Source of the DNA: Timema cristinae
Taxonomy: Eukaryota > Arthropoda > Insecta > Phasmatodea > Timematidae
NCBI GenBank assembly: GCA_039000515.1
Contig: JBCFYV010002312.1
Location: forward strand, 23,734 to 87,733
DNA length: 64,000 bases
Direction: 5' to 3'
Shown here in pieces: positions 1-13,800 of the stretch (positions are counted from its first letter, which is position 1; each line of letters opens with the position of its first letter). The notes under the pieces were generated by a model, which searched no databases, was not told the DNA's origin, and saw only the letters and a list, made by a program, of their open reading frames with translations. A program made the translations under genes and the position numbers.

Positions 1-742
1 ACGCCCCAGTTTTTTAAATAGGTACTGGGGTTAGGTCTAGGATAATGTTCAGGTTGTCCCTTTTCACTTAGTTTGAATATATTTGTTTTTGTTAAAGTTA
101 GTATTTTAAGAACTGATTTGTTGTTTATCTAAATTGTATTGACTGATTGTAGTACTAATGTTTTATTTTTAACTATGTCTAAATAAACTAAACTAAACTC
201 TAAGACATCAAGAATGTTGTTGGAGGTCAAGCTGAGGTTTGTCCTGTAAACTTGTGTTTTCACAACTATCTAAATGTTACTGTTCCAAGACTCGTTTGTA
301 GCACTAGTTTGTTGGGATGTGTTCGTTGCTAATGGAATGGGAATAGATGGAGACATAATATAGCTAATTGCTCTCCTCTGGGATCGATTCATCGTCAATT
401 GCACTTGAAGGAGTTTTTCCAACCCGGTTTATTGTTCTCCACAAGCAAATGCAGGTGCGTTCCCTCTAAAACAAAATCCAATTAATATCGATCTAATTGG
501 AGACATCACTGCATTGGGACCCAAAGTGGTACTAGGGAGCAGTAAGATGTCTCACCATAGTCAGGATTATGACAGGGAGGTTGGGTTGAGAACCACGTCG
601 GGCGAAGTGAGTGGTTTTTCTTAAATTGTTTCTACTAGAATAACCATAACACGAGCTAAATAAGAGCACACAGGCGCATTAGACGAACGGGAGGTTGAAC
701 TCCGGGCTGGAGTTAAACATTCACAATTATAAAAAAACTCCA
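1..742. other. Intergenic, AT-rich, no gene recognised
   Basis: No open frame with recognisable content. The last 100 bases overlap the degenerate edge of the 35-bp array that follows. The left end is cut by the window, so part of a larger repeat cannot be excluded. Confidence 0.6.
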
Positions 743-3700
743 TTCTTCCCTGGCCAGTTACAACTAAACGACCTCTAATATTCTCTGTCAAGTTACCACT
801 AAACAACCTCTAATATTCCTTGCCAAGTTACCACTAAATAACCTCTAATATTCTCTGTCAAGTTACCACTAAACAATCTCTAATAATCCTTGCCAAGTTA
901 CAACTAAACGACCTCTAATATACCTTGCCAAGTTACAACTAAACGACCTCTAATATTCTCTGCCAAGTTACCACTAAACAACCTCTAATATTCCTTGCCA
1001 AGTTACCACTAAACAACCTCTAATATTCCTTGCCAAGTTACTACTAAACAACCTCTAATATTCTTAGCCAAGTTACCACTAAACAACCTCTAATATTCCT
1101 TGCCCAGTTACTACTAAACAACCTCTAATATTCCTTGCCAAGTTACCACTAAATAACCTCTAATATTCTCTGTCAAGTTACCACTAAACAATCTCTAATA
1201 TTCCTTGCCAAGTTACAACTAAACGACCTCTAATATACCTTGCCAAGTTACAACTAAACAACCTCTAATATTCTCTGCCAAGTTACCACTAAACAACCTC
1301 TAATATTCCTTGCCAAGTTACAACTAAACGACCTCTAATATTCTCTGCCAAGTTACCACTAAACAACCTCTAATAATCCTTGCCAAGTTACAACTAAACG
1401 ACCTCTAATATACCTTGCCAAGTTACAACTAAACGACCTCTAATATTCTCTGCCAAGTTACCACTAAACCACCTTTAATATTCCTTGCCAAGTTACCACT
1501 AAACAACCTTTAATATTCCTTGCCAAGTTACCACTAAACAACCTCAAATATTCTCTGCCAAGGTACCACGAAACTACCTCTAATATTCTCTGCTCACTTA
1601 CCACTAAACAACCTCTAATATTCCTTGCCAAGTTACCACTAAACGACCTCTAATATTCCTTGCCAAGTTACCACTAAACGACCTCTAATATTCCTTGCCA
1701 AGTTAACACTAAACAACCTCTAATATTTCCTTGCCAAGATACCACTAAACGACCTCTAATATTCCTTGCCAAGTTACCACTAAACAACCTCTAATATTCC
1801 TTGCCAAGTTACCACTAAACGACCTCTAATATTCCTTGCCAAGTTACCACTAAACGACCTCTAATATTCCTTGCCAAGTTACCACTAAACAACCTCTAAT
1901 ATTCCTTGCCAAGTTACCACTAAACAACCTCAAATATTCTCTGCCAAGGTACCACGAAACTACCTCTAATATTCTCTGCTCACTTACCACTAAACAACCT
2001 CTAATATTCCTTGCCCACTTATCACTAAACAACCTTTAATATTTCTTGCCAAGTTACTACTAAACAACCTCTAATATTCCTTGCCCAGTTATCACTAAAC
2101 AACCTTTAATATTTCTTGCCAAGTTACCACTAAACAACCTCTAATATTCCTTGCCCAGTTACCACTAAACAACCTCTAATATTCCTTGCCCAGTTACCAC
2201 TAAACAACCTCTAATATTCCTTGCCCAGTTACCACTAAACAACCTCTAATATTCCTTGCCAAGTTACCACTAAACAACCTCTAATATTTTCTTGCCAAGT
2301 TACCACTAAACAACCTATAATATTCCTTGCCAAGTTACCACTAAACAACCTTTAATATTATCTGCCCAGTTACCACTTAACAACCTCTAATATTCCTTGG
2401 CCACTTACTATTAAACAACCTCTAATAATCTCTGCCCAGTTACCACTAAACAACCTCTAATATTCTTGAACACTTACCACTAAACAACCTCTAATATTCC
2501 TTACCCAGTTACCTCTAAACAACCTCTAATATTCCTTACCCAGTTACCACTAAACCACCTCTAATATTCCTTGCCAAGTTACCACTAAACAACCCCTAAT
2601 ATTCCTTGCCAAGTTACCACTAAACAACCTCTAATATTCCTTGCCCAGTTACCACTAAACAACCTCTAATATTCCTTGCCCAGTTACCACTAAACAACCT
2701 CTAATATTCCTTGCCCAGTTACCACTAAACACCCTCTAATATTCCTTGCCCAGTTACCACTAAACAACCTCTAATATTCTCTGCCAAGTTACCACTAAAC
2801 AACCTCTATTATTCCTTGACCCGTTACCAATAAACAACCTCTAATATTTCTTGCCAAGTTACCACTAAACAACCTCTAATATTCCTTGGCCACTTACTAT
2901 TAAACAACCTCTAAAAATCTCTGCCAAGTTACCACTAAACAAGCTCTAATATTACTTGCCCACTTACCACTAAACAACTTTTAATATTATCTTCCCAGTT
3001 ACCACTAAACAACCTCTAATAATCTCTGCCCAGTTACCACTAAACAACCTCTAATATTCCTTGCCAAGCTACCACTAAACAACCTCTAATATTTCTTGCC
3101 AAGTTACCACTAAACAACCTCTAATATTCCTTGCCAAGTTACCACTAAACAACCTCTAATATTCCTTGCCCAGCTACCACTAAACAACCTCTAATATTCC
3201 TTGCCAAGTTACCACTAAACAACCTCTAATATTCTCTGCCAAGTTACCACTAAACAACCTCTAATATTCCTTGGCCACTTACTATTAAACAACCTCTAAT
3301 ATTCTCTGCCAAGTTACCACTAAACAAGCTCTAATATTACTTGCCCACTTACCACTAAACAACTTTTAATATTATCTTCCCAGTTACCACTAAACAACCT
3401 CTATTAATCTCTGCCCAGTTACCACTAAACAACCTCTAATATTCTTTGAACACTTACCACTAAACAACCTCTAATATTCCTTACCCAGTTACCACTAAAC
3501 AACCTCTAATATTCCTTACCCAGTTACCACTAAACCACCTCTAATATTCCTTGCCAAGTTACCACTAAACAACCTCTAATATTCCTTGCCAAGCTACCAC
3601 TAAACAACCTCTAATATTCTCTGCCAAGTTACCACTAAACAACCTCTAATATTCCTTGGCCACTTACTATTAAACAACCTCTAAAAATCTCTGCCAAGTT

Positions 3701-4330
3701 ACCACTAAACAAGCTCTAATATTACTTGCCCACTTACCACTAAACAACTTTTAATATTATCTTCCCAGTTACCACTAAACAACCTTTAATATTATCTGCC
3801 CAGTTACACTAAAACAACCTTTAATATTCCTTGCCCAGTTACGACTAAACAACCTTTAATATTATCTGCCCAGTTACGACTAAACAACCTTTAATATTAT
3901 CTGCCCAGTTACCACTAAACAACCTTTAATATTATCTCCCCAGTTACCACTAAACAACCTTTAATATTATCTGTCCAGTTACCACTAAACAACCTTTAAT
4001 ATTCCTTGCCCAGTTACCACTAAACAACCTTTAATATTATCTGCCCAGTTACCACTAAACAACCTCTAATATTCCTTGCTCACTTACTATTAAACATCCT
4101 CTAATATTCTCTGCCAAGTTACCACTAAACAAGCTCTAAAAATCTCGCCAAGTTACCACGAAACTACCTCTAATATTCTCTGCCAAGTTACCACTAAACA
4201 ACCTCTAATATTCCTTGCCCAGTTACCACTAAACAACCTCTAATAATCTCTGCCAAGTTACCACTAAACAAGCTCTAATATTCCTTGAACACTTACCACT
4301 AAACAACCTCTAATATTACCTGCCCAGTCA
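743..4330. repeat. 35-bp minisatellite array (about 100 copies)
   Basis: The unit reads AAGTTACCACTAAACAACCT followed by CTAATATTCCTTGCC, period 35. Variants recur: CAGTT for AAGTT, CGACC for CAACC, CTCTGCC for CCTTGCC. Unit variants are not random: a block carrying 'CCACTTACTATTAAAC', then 'CTCTAAAAATCTC' or 'CTCTAATATTCTC', then 'TTTTAATATTATCTTCC' recurs near 2,880, 3,265 and 3,655, so part of the array has higher-order structure. Copy number is array length divided by period. 35 is not a multiple of three, so no long frame survives. Confidence 0.97.
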
Positions 4331-5996
4331 CGTGTTTTCTTCTCATTGGTTCATTGCAGCCAATCACCGCTTGTCTGTTACAGCCTGTATTGATAAGCAT
4401 CGTTTCAAAGTCTAATAACTTACCAATAAGCCTGATAAATTCACGAGTGAACACTTTCTAACATTCCAGTTAGTATTTCACTAACGTTTCACTCTCTAGT
4501 AATTAGCCACCCTCATCAAGCCAATCAAATAATGGACAGGTAGAAACAAGTTATAATTTTTATTCATTCAAACATAATACAGCTCAATGGGGGAGCGGAA
4601 CATTAACGATTACAAATACCAAGTGCCAGTATTCGCCTGATGGGTGAAGTAACATACAAACACATTTCACGGCCAGAAGGGCGATACAACCATAGCAAGT
4701 TAATTGTGGCCTTATAAGAAGGCCTTAGAAATAGCACAGTTAACGGGTGACCCCGATCTGTTGATAAATTGGTCTCCTTACACTCGTTAAACGTTACAAT
4801 TCTCAAATAATAGCACAGGCCTAGCCTAAACCCTAGCATAGCCCAAAGGGGGTCAAGACCCCATAATTAACTAACACAGCCGAAAGGCTTACCAATAGCA
4901 TCAAAGTGAATACAAAGTTTCCAAGCCCAACAATAATAAACTCCACCCAATTAAGTAATAAGTTAGACCCCGTTGGGAGATTTATGAATTAGGTGGCCCG
5001 CGGTCCCACTATTTAGAACCCACAAACTAATATTTGCCAAACATAACAAACTATATATTATCTCCCTAACAATCCTAGGTATATAAACATATCAAAAACG
5101 GGTATTATCCCGACTAACTAACAACTCCATGTATATAAACATTAAACATTACTAAAAACACCCGTGTTTCTCTTAGATGGTCTGCGGCCCTACATTTATC
5201 CACCTTTTTGTTTAGGCAGAAAGAACATAAACATAACTTCCTAGTATATATGCCCTCCAAGACAAATGCACCAGCGTGCGAATATTCCGCGAAGCGGAGA
5301 TCTGAAATATTAATACGAGAACCCCTTTAATTGCCATAATTAATTGCCATAGTCGTGAAGACGACTACCAATACCCCGCAGTCATGACTATTCGTTAAAT
5401 AAATAAAAAAATATAAATATCTATAATTTATACGAAGTCCGAAACATTGAATTTTGAAAATATAAATAAGATTTTAAACCAAAGAGAATTTAGATTAATT
5501 ATGACGAGCCCACTTATGAAGTAAGACTCTTACCTCCTAAAAGCCCTGAGTATAATGCTTGCCAACACATCGCACCACAACACCTTTATACCCTGAAGTT
5601 ATCAAGTGCTCTCAAAGCAGGGGGGGATTATCTAGAAGCATCCACAGTCCTGGAGCAACAAGCCACACGCACAACATGGCCTGTAGAAGGTTCCATGATG
5701 ATCCATAATGTTCCATAAAGTTCTGGATGGAAGCGCCCGGCGATGTTCACTTGTTTTCTCGATTGATGAAGGGGGAGGGCCTTTCCGCCCCGCCCATGGC
5801 GAACGTCACTTGTAGTGCGCGTTGAGGGTAGTGTCTTGCGTCATGAAGTCCATTCCATGCGAGTCAACAGGGACAGCATAAGGTGAGCGTTACAAGGTTA
5901 CATCGTGTTAGACTTGTGGTGTGAATCAGTGTGAAATGAGACTTGAGATGGTCAATAGAATTGATACAGATTTCACTGTCTAAAGTCACAAGCAGG
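4331..5996. other. Intergenic, no gene recognised
   Basis: Unique-looking sequence with a moderately GC-rich stretch around 5,700-5,880. A 78-codon minus-strand open frame lies at 4,603-4,839; its product has no domain, signal peptide or composition that I recognise and may be chance. Nothing else is supported. Confidence 0.5.
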
Positions 5997-6837
5997 CAGG
6001 GGCGGCTCGTCCCTAAGGCTCGGAGGTGCGCCCCCCTCCCCTCCCCACGAATCTCCAGTTCCTTTTAAAGTTATTATTCTCACTCTCACGATAATTTTAT
6101 CTTGCCATAATAGTTTCAAGAAAAATATGTTTTGTTTTTAAGTAATAGAAGGCAATGTTTTTAAAATGGCATGCGGTCGGGCGCGAGGCGGTCAGCGCCT
6201 GATATTGTGAAACCAAACCTTCCCTCTCCTTAACCAGCTGTCCCCAGCCTGCTATAGCTAGCATTGCTTATTCTTCTTTTGAAGGCGCCCTAAGGTTGAA
6301 AGCTTGTGAAATGTGTATAGCGTGAACCAGCAATAATTGTTGTCAGTCATCCTGCATGCTCCTGCATCTTGAGGATGTGTGTGTTTATAATATTATGTAG
6401 GGTTATTTTAGGATAATGTTTATTTGAGTTATATGTTTTAATATTTTTTGTAACTAGGATTAATATGAATAGTTCAATTCAGACGCTTAAGACAACGAAT
6501 ATTGCAAGATTAACTCTTGATCAAAAAAGAGAATTGAATTCATCAGGTGGGCCATGTCCTGAATTTTGTATGGAACAAAGTGAAAACATACCTACCTATA
6601 TATGTATGCACATTACACAGCTGCAGAGTTTCTACAACACATCCACGTCCTTTGGGGGTAGTTTATTTATTTTTTATCTCCATGTTGTTTGTGATATTAA
6701 TTTCTGAGTTTAACTAAATGAATATTTAGCAAAACATATTCCGAAATTTGTGTATTCTTTTACATATATTATTTAGAAATAATTTATGAATTAAACAGAC
6801 TGCGCCCTCCAGCTTCTAAAGTGACGAGCCGCCACTG
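5997..6837 (+). mobile_element. Non-autonomous hAT-superfamily DNA transposon
   Basis: The element is bounded by terminal inverted repeats: the left end starts CAGGGGCGGCTCGTC and the right end reads GACGAGCCGCCACTG (one mismatch as inverted repeats). It is flanked on both sides by the identical 8-bp direct repeat CAAGCAGG (5,989-5,996 and 6,838-6,845). An 8-bp target duplication with CAG...CTG ends is diagnostic of hAT elements. At 841 bp it is too short for a full transposase, so it must be moved in trans, if at all. An internal 80-codon frame (6,465-6,707) is a possible transposase remnant. Confidence 0.88.
6465..6707 (+). pseudogene. Possible hAT transposase N-terminal remnant
   Basis: This 80-codon frame lies inside the hAT element. 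Its opening, with RLTLDQKRELNSSGGPCPEF, resembles the low-complexity N-terminal segment that precedes the TTF-type zinc finger in ZMYM1-like hAT transposases, where a basic, Leu-rich stretch leads to a GRPxP-like motif. The zinc finger, catalytic Asp/Glu residues and dimerisation region are absent, and the last 30 codons are hydrophobic and unlike the family. The frame is best read as the residue left after internal deletion of a longer element. The similarity is by eye and weak; it could be chance open sequence. Confidence 0.35.
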
Positions 6838-6845
6838 CAAGCAGG

Positions 6846-7209
6846 TCCATTTTTATTATAAATCAATGATTATAATTTACAAATAAAATACCTAGTTATT
6901 TGAATTTATATTATTGTAGTTACACAAATATTATCACTAATTTAGCCCTATAATATACATTTCATACAAGATTATTTTAATAATTTACCGACAACAAAAC
7001 AGCTGCTGTTGTTAGAATGTCCACATGACTGAGGTTGGGGAATCCCCGCTCAATGTAACTAGTTGCTGTGCGAATACTGCCAGTGGAAAGTGAGATAGTA
7101 AAATATAAATAGTTTATTTGTTTTATTGCTCAATCTTCTTAAGGTACCAGTTTAATTGGGTGGACATATGAGAAGTTAGAGGCCACTTGAATGGAAGCAG
7201 CCTTCAGGT
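6846..7209. other. Intergenic spacer, nothing recognised
   Basis: AT-rich stretch between the hAT element and the next array, with no frame or motif of note. Confidence 0.6.
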
Positions 7210-9498
7210 CTGGTGGTAATATCTACATACATACACTTCTTGTAGTCTGTGGTGGTAATATCTACATACATACACACTTCTTGTAGTCTGTGGTGGTAAT
7301 ATCTACATACACACTTCTTGTAGTCTGTGGTGGTAATATCTACATACACACACACTTCTTGTAGTCTGTGGTGGTAATATCTACATACACACACACTTCT
7401 TGTAGTCTGTGGTGGTAATATCTACATACACACACACTTCTTGTAGTCTGTGGTGGTAATATCTACATACACACTTCTTGTAGTCTGTGGTGGTAATATC
7501 TACATACACACTTCTTGTAGTCTGTGGTGGTAATATCTACATACACACTTCTTGTAGTCTGTGGTGGTAATATCTACATACACACACACTTCTTGTAGTC
7601 TGTGGTGGTAATATCTACATACACACACACTTCTTGTAGTCTGTGGTGGTAATATCTACATACATACACACTTCTTGTAGTCTGTGGTGGTAATATCTAC
7701 ATACATACTTCTTGTAGTCTGTGGTGGTAATATCTACATACATACTTCTTGTAGTCTGTGGTGGTAATATCTACATACATACACACTTCTTGTAGTCTGT
7801 GGTGGTAATATCTACATACATACACACTTCTTGTAGTCTGTGGTGGTAATATCTACATACATACACACTTCTTGTAGTCTGTGGTGGTAATATCTACATA
7901 CATACACACTTCTTGTAGTCTGTGGTGGTAATATCTACATACATACACACTTCTTGTAGTCTGTGGTGGTAATATCTACATACATACACACTTCTTGTAG
8001 TCTGTGGTGGTAATATCTACATACATACACACTTCTTGTAGTCTGTGGTGGTAATATCTACATACATACACACTTCTTGTAGTCTGTGGTGGTAATATCT
8101 ACATACATACACACTTCTTGTAGTCTGTGGTGGTAATATCTACATACATACACACTTCTTGTAGTCTGTGGTGGTAATATCTACATACATACACACTTCT
8201 TGTAGTCTGTGGTGGTAATATCTACATACATACACACTTCTTGTAGTCTGTGGTGGTAATATCTACATACATACACACTTCTTGTAGTCTGTGGTGGTAA
8301 TATCTACATACATACACACTTCTTGTAGTCTGTGGTGGTAATATCTACATACATACACACTTCTTGTAGTCTGTGGTGGTAATATCTACATACATACACA
8401 CTTCTTGTAGTCTGTGGTGGTAATATCTACATACATACACACTTCTTGTAGTCTGTGGTGGTAATATCTACATACATACACACTTCTTGTAGTCTGTGGT
8501 GGTAATATCTACATACATACACACTTCTTGTAGTCTGTGGTGGTAATATCTAATACATACACACTTCTTGTAGTCTGTGGTGGTAATATCTACATACATA
8601 CACACTTCTTGTAGTCTGTGGTGGTAATATCTACATACATACACACTTCTTGTAGTCTGTGGTGGTAATATCTACATACATACACACTTCTTGTAGTCTG
8701 TGGTGGTAATATCTACATACATACACACTTCTTGTAGTCTGTGGTGGTAATATCTACATACATACACACACTTCTTGTAGTCTGTGGTGGTAATATCTAC
8801 ATACATACACACACTTCTTGTAGTCTGTGGTGGTAATATCTACATACATACACACTTCTTGTAGTCTGTGGTGGTAATATCTACATACATACACACACTT
8901 CTTGTAGTCTGTGGTGGTAATATCTACATACACACTTCTTGTAGTCTGTGGTGGTAATATCTACATACATACACACACTCTTGTAGTCTGTGGTGGTAAT
9001 ATCTACATACACACTTCTTGTAGTCTGTGGTGGTAATATCTACATACACACACACTTCTTGTAGTCTGTGGTGGTAATATCTACATACACACACACTTCT
9101 TGTAGTCTGTGGTGGTAATATCTACATACACACACACTTCTTGTAGTCTGTGGTGGTAATATCTACATACACACACACTTCTTGTAGTCTGTGGTGGTAA
9201 TATCTACACACACACTTCTTGTAGTCTGTGGTGGTAATATCTACATACACACTTCTTGTAGTCTGTGGTGGTAATATCTACATACATACACACACTTCTT
9301 GTAGTCTGTGGTGGTAATATCTACATACATACACGCTTCTTGTAGTCTGTGGTGGTAATATCTACATACATACACGCTTCTTGTACTCTGTGGTGGTAAT
9401 ATCTACATACATACACGCTTCTTGTAGTCTGTGGTGGTAATATCTACATACATACACGCTTCTTGTAGTCTGTGGTGGTAATATCTACATACACACTT
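7210..9498. repeat. 43-bp minisatellite array (about 53 copies)
   Basis: The unit core is CTTGTAGTCTGTGGTGGTAA then TATCTACATAC, followed by a variable (ATAC)/(AC) tail. Length variation between units (about 35 to 47 bp) comes almost wholly from that microsatellite-like tail, so each unit carries its own slippage-prone dinucleotide/tetranucleotide run. The middle (about 7,780-8,770) is very homogeneous at 43 bp, while both flanks have mixed lengths, the usual picture of recent expansion at the centre. Confidence 0.97.
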
Positions 9499-10828
9499 GT
9501 GATCTTAGTGGAAGTGTTAACAGAGTAATTCCAAAGTGTTAGGTTCTGCTGCAAGGACGGTAAATGATTCCATTGTTGGTTGTTTAGGATGAGCCAACTT
9601 TATAAAGGATGTATTGCCCCTGACAGTTTGAGAGCTATTCTAACTGCAGCGCACACCAGACCTCTGCTGGTTGTACATGTTTCTGGAGATAGCATAAATG
9701 TTTTTTTGCAAATTAACATACTTGTAAATATAGGCATGAGGCTATATTGAATACTTACTGCCTCTTTTGATACATATTTCGGTGTTGACAGACACTTAGG
9801 CTGCTATTGTTGAGCGAGCTTGATTAGTGCCTTCTTTTAATTCCACAAATTATTCAGTACTGGACTCACTTTGTTAAAATCTTAATTGATTTGGATGTAC
9901 AAATAGTCATTGAATCAAAAATTGTGATATTTTATGTTCATTGATTAACTTTACTTATTTGTTTGTGTATCACATCTCGCTCTCTGCCATTTATTTATCT
10001 AGAAGTAAATTAACTTTATCTGAACCGAGCACTTTGGTCAATTATATTGTTAGAATCTGCACTAGCAATAAAATTAAGATTAGGTTGGAGGAAAATGAGT
10101 CAAAAATGGGCTCTAACTCAACTTGATAGCCTACAAGGAATTTAGAGATTCTTACATATTTTTTTGTTAATTTATAAAAGAAAAAAATTTGTTTAGAAAA
10201 GTCAACTCTTGTGTTTCGTTATAATGTTGGTTGTGTTTGTGGTACTGTAGATCAGCAACCTGAGATTTGGGGTAGGGGGGGACATTTCTCCCTCTGGACG
10301 GCTCACCCCCCTCCCCTCACTTTAGGAGTAAATTTCTCTCCCCTATATATTTTACTCTCCTGTGATATTTGTGGATATGGATCTGAAATATTACATAGCA
10401 TCAAAATAAGTTTATAAAAATCCACATAAACAAACCTGGCAGGGATTCGAACCCAAACATCCATCTAACTCTGTGTTGCCTGGTTACTGCCATTTTATCG
10501 GTTTGTCTTCCCCAAAAATAAACTAACAACTTTTTGCGTTATTTATCTTTTTATATTTAGTTAAGTTATTTAATGTGCACTTACTGAACATACTGACTAT
10601 ATCAGCACATGAAAATTTCTATGAGCGAGAGCAAAAGTCCCTACCAATTTAGCCGGTAAAGGTATGTTCACATACCTTCCAGCAGGTTTATTTGACCTGC
10701 CACGATCGACAGGGACCGTGCTATGTATTGACCTTTCTACAGTTGTACTTGCTCCCTTGGGTGCTGATAAATATTTCCACCCCACCCCAGTCTCTTCTCT
10801 ACTGGCGTCCTTGACACATTGAGACTCT
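9499..10828. other. Intergenic, no gene recognised except a SINE-like head
   Basis: Contains short open frames at 9,941-10,126 and 10,211-10,417 without recognisable content, and a tRNA-like B-box described separately. Nothing else is supported. Confidence 0.5.
10434..10500 (-). repeat. Possible tRNA-derived SINE head (B box)
   Basis: On the minus strand the sequence GGGTTCGAATCCCTGCC is a near-perfect RNA polymerase III B box, and the upstream AACCAGGCAACACAGAG may be the decayed A-box side. No complete cloverleaf with paired acceptor ends can be drawn, so a functional tRNA is not supported. Confidence 0.4.
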
Positions 10829-13800
10829 GTGTTTGTGTATGTCCTCGAGTGTGGTTTCAACAGTCCAGTGTTTGTGTATGTCCTCGCGTGTGGTTTCAAC
10901 AGTCCAGTGTTTGTGTATGTCCTCGCGTGTGGTTTCAACAGTCCAGTGTTTGTGTATGTCCTCGAGTGTGGTTTGAACAACAGTCCTGTGTTTGTGTATG
11001 TCCTCGCGTGTGGTTTCAACAGTCCTGTGTTTGTGTATGTCCTCGCGTGTGGTTTCAACAGTCCAGTGTTTGTGTATGTCTTAGAGTGTGGTTAGAACAG
11101 TCCAGTGTTTGTGTATGGCCTCGCGTGTGGTTTGAACAACAGTCCAGTGTTTGTGTATGTCCTCGCGTGTGGTTTCAACAGTCCAGTGTTTGTGTATGTC
11201 CTCGCGTGTGGTTTGAACAACAGTCCTGTGTTTGTGTATGTCCTCGCGTGTGGTTTGAACAACAGTCCTGTGTTTGTGTATGTCCTCGCGTGTGGTTTCA
11301 ACAGTCCAGTGTTTGTGTATGTCCTCGCGTGTGGTTTGAACAACAGTCCTGTGTTTGTGTAAGTCCTCGCGTGTGGTTTGAACAACAGTCCAGTGTTTGT
11401 GTATGTCCTCACGTGTGGTTTCAACAGTCCAGTGTTTGTGTATGTCCTCGAGTGTGGTTTGAACAACAGTCCTGTGTTTGTGTAAGTCCTCGCGTGTGGT
11501 TTGAACAGTCCAGTGTTTGTGTATGTCCTCACGTGTGGTTTCAACAGTCCAGTGTTTGTGTATGTCCTCGCGTGTGGTTTTAACAGTCCAGTGTTTGTGT
11601 ATGTCCTCACGTGTGGTTTCAACAGTCCAGTGTTTGTGTATGTCCTCGCGTGTGGTTTCAACAGTCCAGTGTTTGTGTATGTCCTCGAGTGTGGTTTGAA
11701 CAACAGTCCTGTGTTTGTGTAAGTCCTCGCGTGTGGTTTGAACAGTCCAGTGTTTGTGTATGTCCTCACGTGTGGTTTCAACAGTCCAGTGTTTGTGTAT
11801 GTCCTCGCGTGTGGTTTTAACAGTCCAGTGTTTGTGTATGTCCTCACGTGTGGTTTCAACAGTCCAGTGTTTGTGTATGTCCTCGAGTGTGGTTTGAACA
11901 ACAGTCCTGTGTTTGTGTAAGTCCTCGCGTGTGGTTTGAACAACAGTCCAGTGTTTGTGTATGTCCTCACGTGTGGTTTCAACAGTCCAGTGTTTGTGTA
12001 TGTCCTCGAGTGTGGTTTTAACAGTCCAGTGTTTGTGTATGTCCTCACGTGTGGTTTCAACAGTCCAGTGTTTGTGTATGTCCTCACGTGTGGTTTCAAC
12101 AGTCCAGTGTTTGTGTATGTCCTCGCGTGTGGTTTTAACAGTCCAGTGTTTGTGTATGTCCTCGCGTGTGGTTTGAACAACAGTCCAGTGTTTGTGTATG
12201 TCCTCGCGTGTGGTTTGAACAACAGTCCTGTGTTTGTGTATGTCCTCGCGTGTGGTTTGAACAACAGTCCTGTGTTTGTGTATGTCCTCGCGTGTGGTTT
12301 GAACAACAGTCCTGTGTTTGTGTATGTCCTCGAGTGTGGTTTGAACAAGTCCTGTGTTTGTGTATGTCCTCGCGTGTGGTTTGAACAGTCCAGTGTTTGT
12401 GTATGTCCTCGCGTGTGGTTTGAACAGTCCTGTGTTTGTGTATGTCCTCGCGTGTGGTTTGAACAGTCCAGTGTTTGTGTATGTCCTCGCGTGTGGTTTG
12501 AACAGTCCTGTTTTGTGTATGTCCTCGCGTGTGGTTTGAACAGTCCAGTGTTTGTGTATGTCCTCGCGTGTGGTTTGAACAGTCCATGTTTTGTGTATGT
12601 CCTCGCGTGTGGTTTGAACAGTCCAGTGTTTGTGTATGTCCTCGCGTGTGGTTTGAACAGTCCAGTGTTTGTGTATGTCCTCGCGTGTGGTTTGAACAGT
12701 CCAGTGTTTGTGTATGTCCTCGCGTGTGGTTTGAACAGTCCAGTGTTTGTGTATGTCCTCGCGTGTGGTTTGAACAGTCCAGTGTTTGTGTATGTCCTCG
12801 CGTGTGGTTTGAACAGTCCAGTGTTTGTGTATGTCCTCGCGTGTGGTTTGAACAGTCGAGTGTTTGTGTATGTCCTCGCGTGTGGTTTGAACAGTCGAGT
12901 GTTTGTGTATGTCCTCGCGTGTGGTTTGAACAGTCCAGTGTTTGTGTATGTCCTCGCGTGTGGTTTGAACAGTCCTGTGTTTCTGTATGTCCTCGCGTGT
13001 GGTTTCAACAGTCCAGTGTTTGTGTATGTCCTCGCGTGTGGTTTGAACAGTCCATGTTTGTGTATGTCCTCGCGTTGGTTTGAACAGTCGAGTGTTTGTG
13101 TATGTCCTCGCGTGTGGTTTGAACAGTCGAGTGTTTGTGTATGTCCTCGCGTGTGGTTTGAACAGTCCAGTGTTTGTGTATGTCCTCGAGTGTGGTTTGA
13201 AAAACAGTCCAGTGTTTGTGTATGTCCTCGCGTGTGGTTTGAACAACAGTCAGGTTTGTGTATGTCCTCACGTGTAGTTTGAACAGTCCTGTGTTTGTGT
13301 ATGTCCTCGCGTGTGTTTGACAACAGTCCAGTGTTTGTGTATGTCCTCGCGTGTGGTTTGAACAACAGTCCAGTGTTTGTGTATGTCCTCGAGTGTGGTT
13401 TGAACAACAGTCCAGTGTTTGTGTATGTCCTCGAGTGTGGTTTGAACAACAGTCCAGTGTTTGTGTATGTCCTCGAGTGTGGTTTGAACAACAGTCCAGT
13501 GTTTGTGTATGTCCTCGAGTGTGGTTTGAGCAACAGTCCAGTTTTGTGTATGTCCTCGAGTGTGGTTTGAACAACATCCAGTGTTTGTGTATGTCCTCGA
13601 GTGTGGTTTGAACAACAGTCCAGTGTTTGTGTATGTCCTCGAGTGTGGTTTTGAACAACAGTCCAGTGTTTGTGTATGTCCTCGCGTGTGGTTTGAACAA
13701 CAGTCCAGTGTTTGTGTATGTCCTCGCGTGTGGTTTGAACAGTCCAGTGTTTGTGTATGTCCTCGCGTGTGGTTTGAACAGTCCTGTGTTTGTGTATGTC

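Noticed and set aside
743..4330. CRISPR array
   Set aside because: Units are contiguous without unique spacers, and the context is eukaryotic.
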